DNA of 64,000 nt from Hirundichthys speculiger (GCA_018398805.1 JAGFBZ010001895.1:868001-932000), one strand, 5' to 3'. Counted from the stretch's first letter, positions 38,181-50,958 are shown. Program-made: numbers and translations. Notes: a model not told the origin generated them from the sequence alone.

Positions 38181-41100
38181 CTAGACTTTGCTGAAAGAGG
38201 AGTTGAAGCGGTAGTTGGAGTAGGATGGAGGAGTGTTTGCAGCGTCGGTGGAGGCTGCCGGCAGCAGCAGCAGCCCGGTGCTGTGGTCTTTCTTACAGCG
38301 GTCCATGGCCTCCTTGTACGACATCTTCTCGTTCGTGACGGGGTCCAGCAGCTCTTTAAGGTGGGAGGCCTCGTCTCTCAGCTGATCTGCAGTCTTGCTG
38401 TCAATCAGATTGTTGCTGACGGCCTCTTGGACGCTGAGGCGGCCTGCTTTAGCGGGGTCCACCAGCCCGCCGGTGAGATGCTGCACCTCCATGTACCTCC
38501 TGGCGTTTTCCAGGGAAATGTAGCCCTTCTGCGCTGCTTGTCCGACCGCAAGGCGCACTTTGGTGACGGGATCCTCGACACCAGTGAAGGCTTTCTGGGC
38601 GTTCAGCAGCTTGCTCTTGAAGCTCGCGTCTATGAGGCCGAGTTCGACCGCCTTGTGAACGGACACTTTGTCCCTTTTGCTGAGATCGACAATTCCACCG
38701 GAGGCTGCTTGTGCCTCCAGCAGCCTCAGAGCTGTGTCGGCATCGATGAGTTTGCGCGTTAAGGCGCTTCTCACGGACATGCGGCTTTCAGTGGTGGTGT
38801 CAAATATGCCGGAGATGGGGAAATGATCATCGCCTGGAGAAGAGCTGAGGTTGTTCAGACTGCTGCTGTGAAGGTTGTTGAGGCTGCTGTAGGAGGACCT
38901 CAGGGACGTAGGTGTGGTGTTCAGGGGGGAGGTTGGGGCAGCTTTGGTAGGAGATTTTGGCGTCAGTGGAGGAATGTAAGGCTTTTTTACATCCCCAGCA
39001 ACAAGGAGCGCAAACTCAGAAATGGGCATTTTCCCCTCCCTGTAGCGGATCAGGTCGTACTGAGTCAAGCGGCCCTCGTTCAGAGCGTCCTTGACCGAAT
39101 ACTGCTTCCCACTTTTCCGATCCTGCAAAACTGTGCTGTCCCCATCTGGACCAGTTGAAGTGATCTCCTCCCAGTCGCACTCCAGCTGCGACAGCTGAAG
39201 GTAGTGGTTTCGATCAATTAGTCCTTGCAGGTATGCATCATAAGGAGACATGTCTCTACCGGTCTCTGGGTCCAGGATGGTGATTTTGGTTGACAGGTTT
39301 GTCTCTCTGGTGTGAGTTTCAGAGTGATCCTCCTTCTTTATGCTGTTCTGCAGCTCGGTGATGAGCGTCTCCTTCTGGTGGATTTTGTCCTTCTCGTTCA
39401 GGATGTCCTTCTCCAGCCGCTGTACCTCAGACGATGTCTTCAGACTTCTCTGCCGGGCCACCTGGTTCCTCTCACTCATCAGCTTGGACTGTTGCTGGAA
39501 GGTTAAGCTAATAGTTTGTCTTTGAGACTCGAGCGTTTTGAGTTCTTTGAGAAGTTCCTCCTTGTCTCTCTGCAGAGCGTCTCTGTTGATGATGAGAGTG
39601 GTCTCCTCTTGAGAGGTCATCGTTTTTGACGTCTGCAGATGGTTTATTTTGATGCTCATGCTCTGAATGTTGTCTTCCATGTCTCGTCTGAAATTTCTCT
39701 CCTGTGTCACCAGATCTCTGATATGGTCCCTCTCGGCTTCCACTGCCGGGTCTTTCTCAACACGAACAACCTCTCTATAAACAACCTTCTCAATCGACTT
39801 CTCCTTTTGCAGAATGTCCAACTTGAGCTTGAGGTTTCGGATTTCTCTCTCCAGACGGCTGATGCTGTTGCTCTCCGTCTCCAGGTTGGTACGCACCCCG
39901 TCGGTGAGTTTTTCCAGTTTCGGGTCCCTCTCCACCTTCAGGACCTCCTCGATGATGATTTTTTCCTCGACAGGTGGTGGAGAGTTCTCCAGTTCGAGAA
40001 TGCGAGATTTGATCTGCCTGAGCTCTGCCTCTACTTGGATCCTCTTCTGGCGATCGTCCATCTGAGCCAAGTTAGCCTCCTTTTCTTTAATCAGGGCTCT
40101 CAGCTGTCTGACCTCTAATTCAAGCTTTCTCCGGGTCTTCATTTCATCATCCAAGGTCCTGTTTAGTTTCTCATGTTCCAGGATCTGCTTGGGGTCCTTC
40201 TCAAGACGAACCAATTCCTGCATCACGATCTTCTCCTCTGGCTTCTGCCTCTCCAAGGAGATGTACAGGTTCTGTAGTTCAAAGAGACATTCCTCCGCAC
40301 TGCGGCGCTGGTGGATCTCCTCTCTGACATCCCTTCGAAGCCTGTCCGCCTCTTTCAGCAGAAGAGGGTCGTTCTCATATTTGATGACCTCTTTTGTCAC
40401 GAGCTTCGTCTCCACTTTGGATTTCTCAGCTTTCAGTTGGTCTCTTTCCTTACGCAGACGGGTGAGCAGCTCTACGGTGGTGTCGTAGTTGACCTGCAGA
40501 CGGCTGACTTGGCTCTTCAGCCTCTGTAACTCCCTGATGACCTCCGGGCTCTTCTCTTCTTTGATCACCTCCTGGGTCACCTCCTTGTACTCCACTTTGG
40601 GCTTCTGAGCCCGCAGGGTAGTCAGAGTTGATGTCACCGTGTTGATCTCTTTCTCAACGTCTGCTCGGTTCCGGCTTGAATCCTGCAGCTCCTTCCTCAG
40701 ACGTACCGCTTTGACTTCTGTGTCAGGATCGACTCTATAAATCTCATTAATGATCTCCTTGACCTCCACTTTAGGCTTGAGCTTATCCACTTCCTCGTAC
40801 CGCAGCTGAAGGGTGGTCACGTCCTTCATCAGGATAACATTCTCATCTTTCTCCTCTTCCAAAGCCATTTTCAGCTTCCTGGACTCCTCGATCATTTCTG
40901 GTTCCTGCTGTACTTGTTTGACCACCTTGGTGACGATCTTGGGTTGGATGGTGGGGATGACCCTCTCCAGCGTGTTTATCTGACTCCTTGTGCTAAAGAT
41001 GTTGTCGTTGATGGACTTGCCTCGCAGTTCCTCATCCGCTATATCGTTCTGGAACGTGAGAACAGCTTTCAGCATCTCTGGATCTTTTTCCAGTCTCACC

Positions 41101-41665
41101 ACCTCCTTCTTAACAACCTTCTCTCTGATTTTTGGTTTCTGCTGAGCCAGGACGGTGAGCTCGGTTTTCACGTGGACTCTCTCTGTATCTCTCGTCTGGA
41201 GCTCCTGGCGGATCCTCTTCATCTCATCTCTGATCTTAGCTGCCTCTTTGTCAAGTTTGGGGTCTCTCTCGTACTCCGTGAGTACTTTGGTTACAAGTTT
41301 GGGTTCGACCTTCGTCAGCTGCAGTTCCACCTTGATAATCTTCTCATTCATCATTTCTATCTCAGACTGGGTTCTTGACCTCTTCAATCCTTCATCCTTG
41401 ATGCGATTTTTCAGAGACTGGAGATCCACCTCCAGTTTGGGGTCACGGTAGTACTGCACCACCTCCTTCTCCTCCACACGCTCCACTCCTCTCCTGCTCT
41501 TCAGAGACACAAACCTCTTGCGGTAGGTCTCCAGGTCCTTCTCAGCATGTAAGCGTCTGGTGACCTCCTCACTTAACTCCTTTTTCAGGCCATGTGTTTC
41601 CTCCTGGTCCATCTTCTGGCTCTGTAGCTGCAGCTGCTGTCTGACGACCACCTGACTCACTTGTT
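38181..41665 (-). other. evpl: evpl last exon: coiled-coil rod and plakin-repeat tail
   Basis: One uninterrupted 3,485-base exon encodes about 1,161 residues: the whole rod, the linker and the C-terminal plakin repeats. A single giant last exon is the normal plakin gene plan. The open frame also runs on upstream through the putative 99-base intron (41764-41666) into the previous exon. The exon edge at 41665 was chosen because it is the only acceptor that keeps frame; the AG seven bases earlier would give a stop. Confidence 0.85.
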
Positions 41666-44600
41666 CTTCATTCTGCACATTGATGAGAGGACACGAAAAT
41701 ATATCAAGATGGTCGCAGTAGAAGTGGAAAACAATTTTTAAAAAATGATCCGGGATAGGCATACCCTTGCTTTCATGTTCTTTGCCGTCCCCAGCTGGCT
41801 GAGTCGCTGGTTGTTCTCTGCGGACAACCTCAGAGAAGAGGTTCAGCATGTCTTTCTCCTGCAGGAAAAAAAAAGATAATATGAGTTTGAAACAGTAGTT
41901 GACCAAGTTTTATTGTTTCTTTGACATCTTTGGACATTTGCCGAAAACCTTACCGTCCTCTGAACGCTCTGAGTCAGAGTGGAAGTTTTCTTTGAAACGG
42001 GTTCCTCGTCACTGTCGCTATTGTCATCCTCGTCACCATTCAGAGTGCTTCGGTAAGTGTTTGACGTCATCTCATATTCCTGAATGTAAAAATGGTTTAA
42101 CTTTGATGCATAACTGATCTACTTTAAATACAGGAGTGTTTTAGGTCGTTATCCATTGTGACGACTGCATGATCGTATTTTCTGAACTTACATTTAAAAC
42201 ACCCTGCAGATCTCTGGAAAGATCCTTGATTCGGTTTAGATCATCAGACTTCTTCTTGATGTCCTCCACCACTTTCTAAACAGAAAATATTGTTCAGAAA
42301 ACGATGACTTGTGACAGAAACGGTGTTTCGGTGACACCCAAAACACACCTGACTCATGTTTAAACATTGGTTCAGTAGGTTCTACGTTCTGTTCTATTAA
42401 CTATGTAAAATAAAAAAATAGAAAAGTCGTGACACTGTAAATAATAGAGACGTTCCTCACGCACGATGGAAAACATCCAGGCCTTTGGAACATTTTGACA
42501 TCAAATTCAAAATTACATTTCTTTACTTTAGATAGCAAATTTCCTCAGTTAACATTTGATTTGTTTCCTATGTTCTACTGTAGAAAAAAAGTGCAATAAC
42601 AAAACTTGCACATCATTTTATTTGTATCTACAGTGTCCCAACATCTTTTTTTAACTAGTCTTGTACATTTTACAGTGTCATACATTTTCTTTGGTAAAAA
42701 AGGATGTGGAAGTAAAACACTTCCTCTCACCTTCTGAGAGTTCTGCTTGGCGGTTATCTGTGCCACGTCATCAGTAGGTTTGATCGTGTTATTTGGCAGG
42801 TTCAGCAAGAAAAAATCCAGCGACTGAACGGCGTTCTGGAAGTCTTGGGTTTTATTGGTCGCTTGTCGTACGAGAGCTGATCTAAAGCAAAAATTAAAAG
42901 ATGTGTGCTACAAAAACAGGGGGACGTTGGCTCCAATAAGTGGCTGGTTTATGTTTTTCTTCTCACCTCTCCTGGAGCTGATTATTGACGCTTGTGTGGC
43001 GGTTCTTCAGGCGTTTCACCTCCGTCTCCTGGCGGCGGACGTCAGGGCAGTACTCGCTGTAAACTCTGCTGCAGGGAGCTGCACACCTGCTTCGTCAGGT
43101 CCAGCTCTCTGCCCAGTTTATTCAGCTCATCCTTCTTTGAAGCCAAATCCTTTTGCATTACCTTTTTGACAACATAATGATAAATTATTAAGATTAAAAA
43201 AAACACAGCCCTTCTTTAACCTCATTAGTTTTTCTAGTTCATAGAACAACACCTGCAGCTTTTGGTTGCGGCTCTGAAGAGCGTCGGGTTGATCAAGAAT
43301 GGCTCCATCTTTAGCCAGCTGCTCCTCAAACCCAGAAACAATCCCCTCCACCTTTTCTATCTGTTTCTCCAGGAACATGGAGGTTGTTGCTCTGATGAAA
43401 GAAGACAACGACAGAAAGAACATAGGTAAATTACATCTGCTCCATTATCACTCTGAGAAGAGATAAAATCAGAAATAATAGTTTCATGAACACCTGCATG
43501 CCTTCAGTGTGATGGAGTCAATTTAAATCAAGCATGAAAGGGAAGAATTTATTGCTTATTTCATAAGGAAGCTCTAAAACAGCTAAGCTAAAAAAAAAAA
43601 AAAATCAATACACTCCAGGCATATTTGAAACTAAGTTTTTAACCTTAATTAGAATAATATCAAAAGAAGAGCGTTATCTGAGGAGCAATGAAAGGAAATT
43701 ACAGATGAGTATGTTGAAGGTAAAGGTCTAGAAGAACATCTCCAAGCTGCTTCGTGCTCCTGATCTTAAAACTATGTGAGTGAGTTTGATAAGGTTGATC
43801 TTCAGGATAATATTTATGAAAGTCAACAGACAATGAAAACACACCAGAAAATACAAGCTGAACTCTAAGATCAAAACATATCACTGTCTGGTCACATCGT
43901 CCATCACCTTAAGAACAAAGACAGGCTTGAATATGGACCAGTGAGAAAGTCTCAAGACTTTCAAAGCCTCCTGGAGCCAAACACTTCTTACTTTTTGTTG
44001 TAAAGATCGATGAGTGTGTTGATCTCGTTGATCTTGTTGCTGGTGTCGCTGAGTTTCAGAGGGAGCATGGAGGCGGTGGGTCTCAGGGGTTTCTTGGCCA
44101 TAATGGGATCCATCTCTCTTTGGATGGCAGACTTCTCAGACTCCAGCTTCCTGACAGTCCGAGCAGATTTCTGCGTGACAGAGACGACGTTTAGCAGACG
44201 AACGCGACCTCAGACGTTTCATTAAGGCGCGTTGCAGATCATTCTCACCTCCAGCTCTTGCTGTCTGTTTGCCAGGTCCTGTGGGGGGTTGCGGTTATCC
44301 AGTGGGGACCTCATTCTGTTCAGGATTTCTTTTTCACTCCAGGTCCAGGGCTTCATTGAGCTCGTCTATTCCTTTGTTGAGCTCTGCAGCTTTGATATCA
44401 TCTGGAGAACTTTGCAGAACAGCTGTAGAGGAGAAAATAAAGAGCTCATCTGAAACTGTGAAGAACCTAGAAGAGATTTCTGCCTGGGTATGACAGTGAA
44501 GGAAAATCAGAGAAGCATGTTTTCTACTCACCCGCCTTCTGAGGGCGATCCGCCTCCACGATGGGGCTTCCTCAGGGAGGACATCAGTGCAGCTCTGCGG

Positions 44601-47600
44601 CTCTTCAGGTCCTTCAGCTTCCTGTCCAGACTGAACACACGCAGACACTCACTGCTAACAGCCCATCAGCCGAGGCTTGGCTTCATCAGCACAAGGACAC
44701 ACGAAGGACACAGCCAGTGAGTTTGTCTTCTGTACCTGTTGACTGTCTCCAGGGCCTCAACGTCAGGTGGTGGGATCATGAAACACGCCCCAGGGAGAGT
44801 TTTGATCCGACCGCTGTTGTTCTGGAGCTCCCAGTTCTGATTATCAGCATTGGACTTGAGGGTTAGCTTCTCACCGCGTGTCACTGAGTCCTGAAACAGA
44901 CAGAGAGGATGATAAAGACAGTTTCCTGAAAGGCATTCATCATCTCTGAGTAGATGACCACTGGCAACGTCCTACCTCCCCATCTGCCCAGTCACACAGG
45001 GAGACCACAGCGGTGTGTTTGGGAGGCTGCGTTCTGCGTAACTTCAGGGGCGCGATGTCACTGCTGCTCTCCCTGAGGGCGGCCAGGCGCTGCTCATTCC
45101 TTCCTCACCGCTGGTTCGTCTCCCTGGAGGTTTCATTCAGTTAGAGGAGACAGGAATTAGAGGCATAAGGTCAGTTAAACTCCGTTAATTCCTCAAGCTG
45201 AGACGTCTGCATTTTTCAGCTGCGTAGCTGAGTATCTTAGTTTAGTAAAAGACAAACTTTAAGGTAAGCAAGTAGGCCCACGAGCTTCACTCTTCTGTCA
45301 GGAGGAACGAGCCACAATTCCAGCAAGATACTATAAGTAACTGGTTCTAAACGTTTGAGTCAAGATTAACGGTTCAAGGGCAATTCCACTAAATACTAGC
45401 CAAGTGTTGACAAGTTCTGACTTTAAAGAGTGAATTAAAACATCTCCATTCACTCAGTTTGCCTGTCAGAAGTGTCTAATGTCAAAACATCTTCATCTGG
45501 AATTTACAGAGCCCTGGAAGGGACATGAAGAAAAAAAAAAATAGGAAAAAAAAATTTTTTTTTGAGAAAATGTATGCACTAGAGACAAACACTAACTAGA
45601 GATCTCGAGTTTGAAACTAGAGATCTCCAGTTTCAAACTCAAGATCTCCAGTTTCAAACTCGAGATCTCCAGTTAGTGTTTGTCTCCAGTGCATACGGTT
45701 TCTCAGATTTTTTTTTTTCTTTTCATGTCCCCTCCAGGGCTCCGTAGGAATTATCCATGCTGTTAATAATAAAATCTCTGAAAGATTCTCTTCCTAAATA
45801 TTCTTTTTTATTTTTGGCTCTAGTGGCCTTTATTGAGAGTGAAGACAGACAGGAAAGGGGGGCAGAGAAAGAACAGGGAGGACATGCAGCAAAGGGTTGC
45901 ACGGGCCTGTACGGGCCTGTACGTGGGCCACCTGCCCTAACTATTGTACCAATAGTTAGGGCTATTCTGACATTTCCAAGAAAAATAAATCATGTCATAC
46001 CTCCAGTTCCAGCAGGACCTCAGGGTTGCTCTTGTTGTTCAGGGACTTTGGGTCCAGCGTGGAGTTGAGTCTCTCCAGGGACTCGGACAACGTCTCTGCA
46101 TCCAGCTGGAACTGCATTGGACAACGTCAACTGTAGGTGTTTTGTCAGGATAATAACAACCCTCCTAGTCAGCCTCTGTGCTGCGGCTTTTACCTTTTTG
46201 TAGTCATCGATGTTGTCCAGATGTGCCTCCTGTGCCAGACACAGGTTGAGGAAGACCTGCCACTCGGCCTGCACCGTATCACCGTGAGCCTGGCGGAGAC
46301 AGTCGTACTCTTACTAAAATCTGCTTGAAGTCCAGTTCAGTTTGATTACATTCTGCTCCCACAGCCACCGCTGCATCCGCGTACCTTTATCGTGGGGCTG
46401 CCGGGGTGTTGCGTTTCAACCAGACGGTCTGCTTCCTCCTGCAGCAGGCTCACCTCCCGCTCATGTTGCAGCAGTCCGCTGGATTTGAATTTCTGCACGT
46501 AAACAGTACAGGATGTAGAAAAGGGTGAGCGTTTCTGGTATTTGTGGTATATATTTGTCTTTTCAAAGATCTGTGCTCTGAGCAGCAGCAGCAGGATGAT
46601 GCAACTAAAACCGGGGAAACCGGCGCCTGCGACCTCTCACCTCATACTCCATGCGGACACTCGGGGGGTCAACCATGCGATCGCTCCAGTCTCTCTGGAG
46701 GATCCTCTCCTGCTGGCCTGACAGGTAGAGCAGCTCCTTACTGCAGCTCTGCATGTACTCGTACAGGGAGGCCAGGTGGGTGCGCCTGCGCTGGGAGTTC
46801 CCCTGCAGGACAGATCAGACAATCCAGACATTCACGCACACAGCTTTCAGAACGAACAAAACCATAAAAGTAAAAATGAAGCTCACAAGAAGTTGGGCAT
46901 ATTTCTCTTTGAGGGCGGCGTACTGCTCCTGAGGAACAAACAAAGATGAAGAAACGGGTAAATGATGGGACCTGGACAGCGTCTGCATGCTTGTGTTGCT
47001 TCGTGCTTTCACCTTGGAAGTGACGGTGCCCAGCTGCAGCTGGTCGCTGTAGGCCTCCACCTCCTGATGGAGAATGTTATGCGCCGCTATCTGCTTCTCC
47101 ACGTCAGACAGGTTGGGGCCGTACGCCTCGTCCTCCAGCTGGCTCTGAGAAACACAGCAGAAAAAAGCACCGCCGGTTCATGTTTGAGTCCCGAATGGGG
47201 TCAGAAACTAAAAACCCACGACGGGAACAACAGCTTGCAGAAGTGCTGCGATGCAACTGACCAGTTTCTCATCGAGCAGGGGGCCCCAGTCGATCTTCTG
47301 TGTCAGCTCCAGGTCCTGCACCTGGTCGTACACGTCCCTGTAGGTGGCACAGCTCTTAGCCCAGCGATCGTGGAGATTACACACGCTGAAAACAGAGACG
47401 GACAGGACTTCCTGAGTGAAAGGGGACGTGTTCAGCAGCCATATTGGGTTTCAGCAGCAGACTTGCAGATGTCTCTGTTCAGACTAACTCTTTCTCTATC
47501 TCCTGAGCCTGCGGGTGCTGCAGCTTCTTGGCTTTGCCCACATCCATGAAGAGATCCTTCAGCAGCCCCTCGGCCTCTGCCAGGTTGTCTGCGTTCTCCA

Positions 47601-50465
47601 TCTGGTGGAGGAGCTGCTCGTTCTTCTGTTCTCTCTCCTTGTCCTGCACAGGAGTCACAGTGAAAACCCTTTTACTGCGCTTAGTTAGCGTTGATGAAGT
47701 GTTTTTGGAAGATATTTGTAGGATCAAACATTTTCGAATGAGGAATAAGAAGGCCTAATGGTTTCTCAAAATAGTGATGTCATACTTTTTAGCCCTTTTA
47801 AAATCACATGCTCGATTTTCTCTTTAAATGGCAACGTGAACACTGTGGGAAAGTGATGTTCAGCCAACGTTACTCAGACTCTCAAGTCAAATTTTGTTAT
47901 TGTGCTCTGAGGCCTCCAGTTTCTTACCAAAACCAGCAGCTGCTCCGCTCGCAGGATGTTCTTCTCCACCTGGTCTGCATTCTTCTGCATGCGAGCGATC
48001 AGCACAGCCAGGTCAGTGGCTTGACTCCTGTGCAGGAACACAAATGATCAAAGTCAGACGACGGCACACTGCAGCTCTCTGCAGAAAATCCACCTGCTCC
48101 TCCCCTGGTTTGAGTCTTTTTGTTTTCCTCAACACTTTCAGTCCATACTGGCATCATGTTTTAGTATTGGATCAGATATTTTCATTGATCTTTGAGTGAT
48201 TACAGTAAATTGGCAGCAGATGTTGGAGGTTGGAGCTACCGTGTGACAGCATTCATGTTAGATGTAAATAACTTAAACAGATTAATAAGTAATTATCTAC
48301 TTAAGATAAACAAATACTTAACCCATTGAACAAAAATAATGCTTAAGTAAGAGTGAAAAAGATTCCTTCGCTGGCTTGGCACAGTTCTTCACTCATCAAA
48401 ACCTCCATCAGACCAGTTTGGCCACTCTTGCTGTTTGTTCTGAGATTCCTCCTCCTCTGAGAAATGAACGCCAACTATTTACCCCGACACGCCCGGTTGA
48501 GACAGGGGACCCATTGTGGGGCGGAGGGAGTGTCCCCCCCGTCCCCTTCAATTAGCGGCCAGGAATGCTGCTGGTATGTAGCACAGACACTCCTGCTGGG
48601 ATGAAACCCACTTCAGACCAGTTCAGGTGTCAGGTCCGTGTCAGAGATGAGCAGCGGGTTTATGACAGGCTGTTAGACATTATGGCTCGCTGTTGGCAGA
48701 CTGATGGAAGACGATTAGATCCTTTTTCTATCACTCCCAAAGGAGGAATGTGACAACAGACAGAAAATGACCAACTTCTTAGTCTGATGTGCTTGTTTGG
48801 AAGTTTTATTATCTTATCGTCATCATTCTTTCTCCTCCATAGAAGACACACGTTGAAATCAATATCCAATAATCAGTAACTTTTCATAACTTTCCATAGA
48901 TTTGTTTTCCATACGTTCATAGTAGACTAAAGCTCTCTCAGGACCAGGATACTTCCCTCAACACTGATTTTATTTGATTGTATTTTTTTCAGTCCTCAAA
49001 CAGGATCTCACCTCCGCTGCAGAACTAAAGGTGACTCATTGTATTACAAACACACAACATGTTCAGCAACGTGTGTCAGGGACAAGGGGCGTGCACGCGG
49101 GCGAGCTGGGCGCTCGTTCAGTTCAGGTAAAGATCAGGTGTCCCTGCGCTAATTAACACAATCAGGAGACGCTCCCTCCCAGTCACGGACCACACCTCAC
49201 TGGGAAAGAGTGGTAGTGTGACCTCCGGTTTACAGGGAGCACGGAGGAGAAGAAACACCTGATTATAGCAGGGATGACATTGCACAACAGTCCAAGCAGG
49301 TATGCACGCATAGCTTCACAGAGCAAAGATGAACGGCCCCCAGTCAGCTCCCTCCTCCACTCAAACTACTACTGGGAAGTCATGACAACAAACCAGGCTG
49401 TTAAATAACTGCTCTAATGGATTATGTAGTGCCGTAGTATTCACCTCAGAACCTTTAGTGCCAAATCTGTCAATCAAATGATGGCCAGTCCCAAACCCAG
49501 TTATATAAAGTTTACTTCAGCCAGGCATCCATCTTTATTTATATATGCATTTTATCCTGTTTATGGTTGGGTTTAATCACATGAATGTTTTTGGACAGTA
49601 CTCAGAGAAAAGCCTAGTACTACACGGGGAGAAGATGCAAACACAGAGAACTGCCAGCTGGGATTCAGACCAGGAACCTCCTTACTGTGGAGGGGACAGA
49701 CTGGTTGCACCACACCCCCCTCTAATAATCCGACTAGACGCAGTTATCCAGATCTGAATAAATACAATCCGACTGTGCTGTCCAGCTATAGAGTTCAAGA
49801 CAGAATAATTGTATTTGCAAAGTTTCTAAAAACATGTCTGACTAAGGAATCTGCTGGATCACATTGAATCTTCACTTTGTTTCAGTATGAGCAAAAAGAT
49901 TTGTTTTAACAGGAAGATATCTAATGAGAGCCAGACTCCAGGATCAGGGCAGATCAACGAGTCAGAACATTGACAAGTTAACTTAACAAGTCAGTAAACA
50001 TTAATGACACACCCCTTGGGCAAAGGAAAAACGAAATACATAAATAAAAGTGATGTGGTTATGTAAAAGTCAGGTGAGGAGCTCAGAAGTTCACAGAACC
50101 TTTAATAAAAGTACCATGAGGGAAGCTGTTATGGGAGTAAACAGGAAAATGAAATACGTCATGTTAAAGGAGAGTCCATTCATTTCCCAGTGTCCCCCAG
50201 TCTCCTTCTGATTTTTATAAAATAACATTGTAATATAACAGCCTGGCCACTTTTACATTCATACGGCGCCTGTGACACGTTTTATTTCCCCCATAAAAAC
50301 ATAATAGTCCTGTGCAAACGCGCACAAAACCAAAAAAAAAAAAAAAAAAAAAAAAGAGACGATACAGAAGCAGGTTTGGGAAATCCGACACGCACACAGA
50401 CACAAACGCCACATTCCGACTCACTTGCTGATCCTCGCAGGGCTGTAGTCCTTCCTCTTGGACAT
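38181..50465 (-). CDS. evpl: Envoplakin (plakin-family cytolinker)
   Basis: Scaffold protein of epithelial desmosomes and of the cornified envelope in mammals. It binds periplakin through the rod and keratin filaments through its tail. About 22 exons give roughly 2,028 residues, close to human envoplakin (2,033 as I recall). The N-terminal head has spectrin-type helices (LIARMQKNADQVEKNIL, DLFMDVGKAKKLQHPQA) and an SH3-like part (VVSLCDWADGE, WELQNNSGR). The rod is a coiled coil with the envoplakin pattern VEEKEVVQYYRDPKLE repeated as KEV.R.EKDP. The C-terminus has the linker (NLSTKITILDPETGRDMSPY) and plakin repeats (LLEAQAASGGIVD, LLNAQKAFTGVEDPVT), ending SFSKV. The start is ATG at 50465, in MSKRKDYSPARISK. 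Conserved exons carry frame breaks near 43060, 44338 and 45096, probably sequence errors. Zebrafish names the gene evpla/evplb; I cannot say which copy this is. Confidence 0.93.
45507..45745. mobile_element. Fold-back MITE (long inverted repeat) in an evpl intron
   Basis: Two arms of about 110 bases are inverted copies of each other. The left arm starts GAGCCCTGGAAGGGACATGA and holds GTATGCACTAGAGACAAACA. The right arm ends with the complements (CATGTCCCCTCCAGGGCTCC). The centre is a tandem array of a roughly 21-base unit around GAGATCTC and TTTGAAACT. There is no coding capacity. The whole element could form one long hairpin in the transcript. Confidence 0.75.
45934..45962. repeat. Perfect 13-bp inverted repeat
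   Basis: GCCCTAACTATTG and its exact complement CAATAGTTAGGGC are separated by three bases. It follows a GGGCCTGTAC tandem repeat and lies in the same evpl intron as the fold-back element. No function is apparent. Confidence 0.6.
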
Positions 50466-50660
50466 CTTGGGAGACTGTTTGGACCTGTGTGTGTGTGATC
50501 TGAGTCCAGTTATGTTCTTCCAGCTCCCCGCTCTCTCCTCTTCCCCTCTCTCCCTCTCTTTCTCTCTCTCCCGCGGCGCCTCCGCTCAGTTAAGGAGCTT
50601 CCACCTGTCTCACCTGTCTCAGCTCCTCCCAGGCCAACAGGTGTGTCATCGATGGGAGCA
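50466..50660 (-). promoter_or_regulatory. evpl: Probable evpl promoter and 5' leader
   Basis: On the minus strand this sequence lies directly before the start codon and is rich in GA runs (plus-strand CTCTCTCC tracts at 50540-50575). No clear TATA box is seen. The site is inferred only from position. Confidence 0.3.
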
Positions 50661-50742
50661 GCGGAGGGCCAGACCGGGCCAACCTGTTCCGCTCTCCTGC
50701 CACTTCACGGTCAAGCTGATTTTACCTCCTAGGAGATATACA

Positions 50743-50769
50743 CCCCCCCCCCCCCCCCCCCCCCCCCCC
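50743..50769. repeat. 27-base C homopolymer
   Basis: An unbroken run of C lies about 300 bases before the evpl start codon. Such runs are unstable and are often mis-sized by sequencing. Confidence 0.9.
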
Positions 50770-50893
50770 ACGCCTCGTGAAATTATAGGCAACCTTCTTC
50801 TCAGAAATCGGATTGATTCAAACTAAAAAAAAAGCAATGTAATGTGAAAGGATCTCATTGTGTCATATTCTGTTAGTTTATATGTGAACATAT

Positions 50894-50895
<2 letters not shown>

Positions 50896-50958
<63 letters not shown>
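50896..50958. repeat. AT dinucleotide microsatellite
   Basis: An uninterrupted AT repeat of about 31 units. Confidence 0.95.

Larger units (their letters stand above)
41666..50465 (-). other. evpl: evpl head-region exon map (exons 1-21)
   Basis: Exons, high to low coordinate: 50425-50465, 47928-48027, 47489-47643, 47262-47385, 47013-47144, 46887-46928, 46641-46802, 46385-46492, 46194-46289, 46001-46111, 44976-45123 (+1), 44736-44890, 44532-44630, 44249-44409 (frame break), 43992-44170, 43253-43391, 42967-43161 (+1), 42731-42881, 42192-42275, 41954-42079 and 41765-41858. All other junctions keep phase. The 5' edge of the 44249 exon is uncertain: the better-looking acceptor starts it at 44422 but gives a stop, while 44409 keeps frame. 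The 2.4 kb first intron (48028-50424) holds no other exon that I can see. Confidence 0.8.

Noticed and set aside
38823..41378. Long plus-strand open frames (up to 159 residues) opposite the evpl last exon.
   Set aside because: They are antisense shadows of the biased codon pattern of the coiled-coil exon, with no splice or start signals and no family resemblance.
42855..43169. A 104-residue plus-strand open frame.
   Set aside because: It lies antisense to two evpl exons with conserved splice sites.
38181..50465. evpl considered as a pseudogene because of three frame breaks.
   Set aside because: The 3.5 kb last exon is fully open, splice sites are intact, and the same kind of break occurs in myh10 and ddx5, which points to sequence error.
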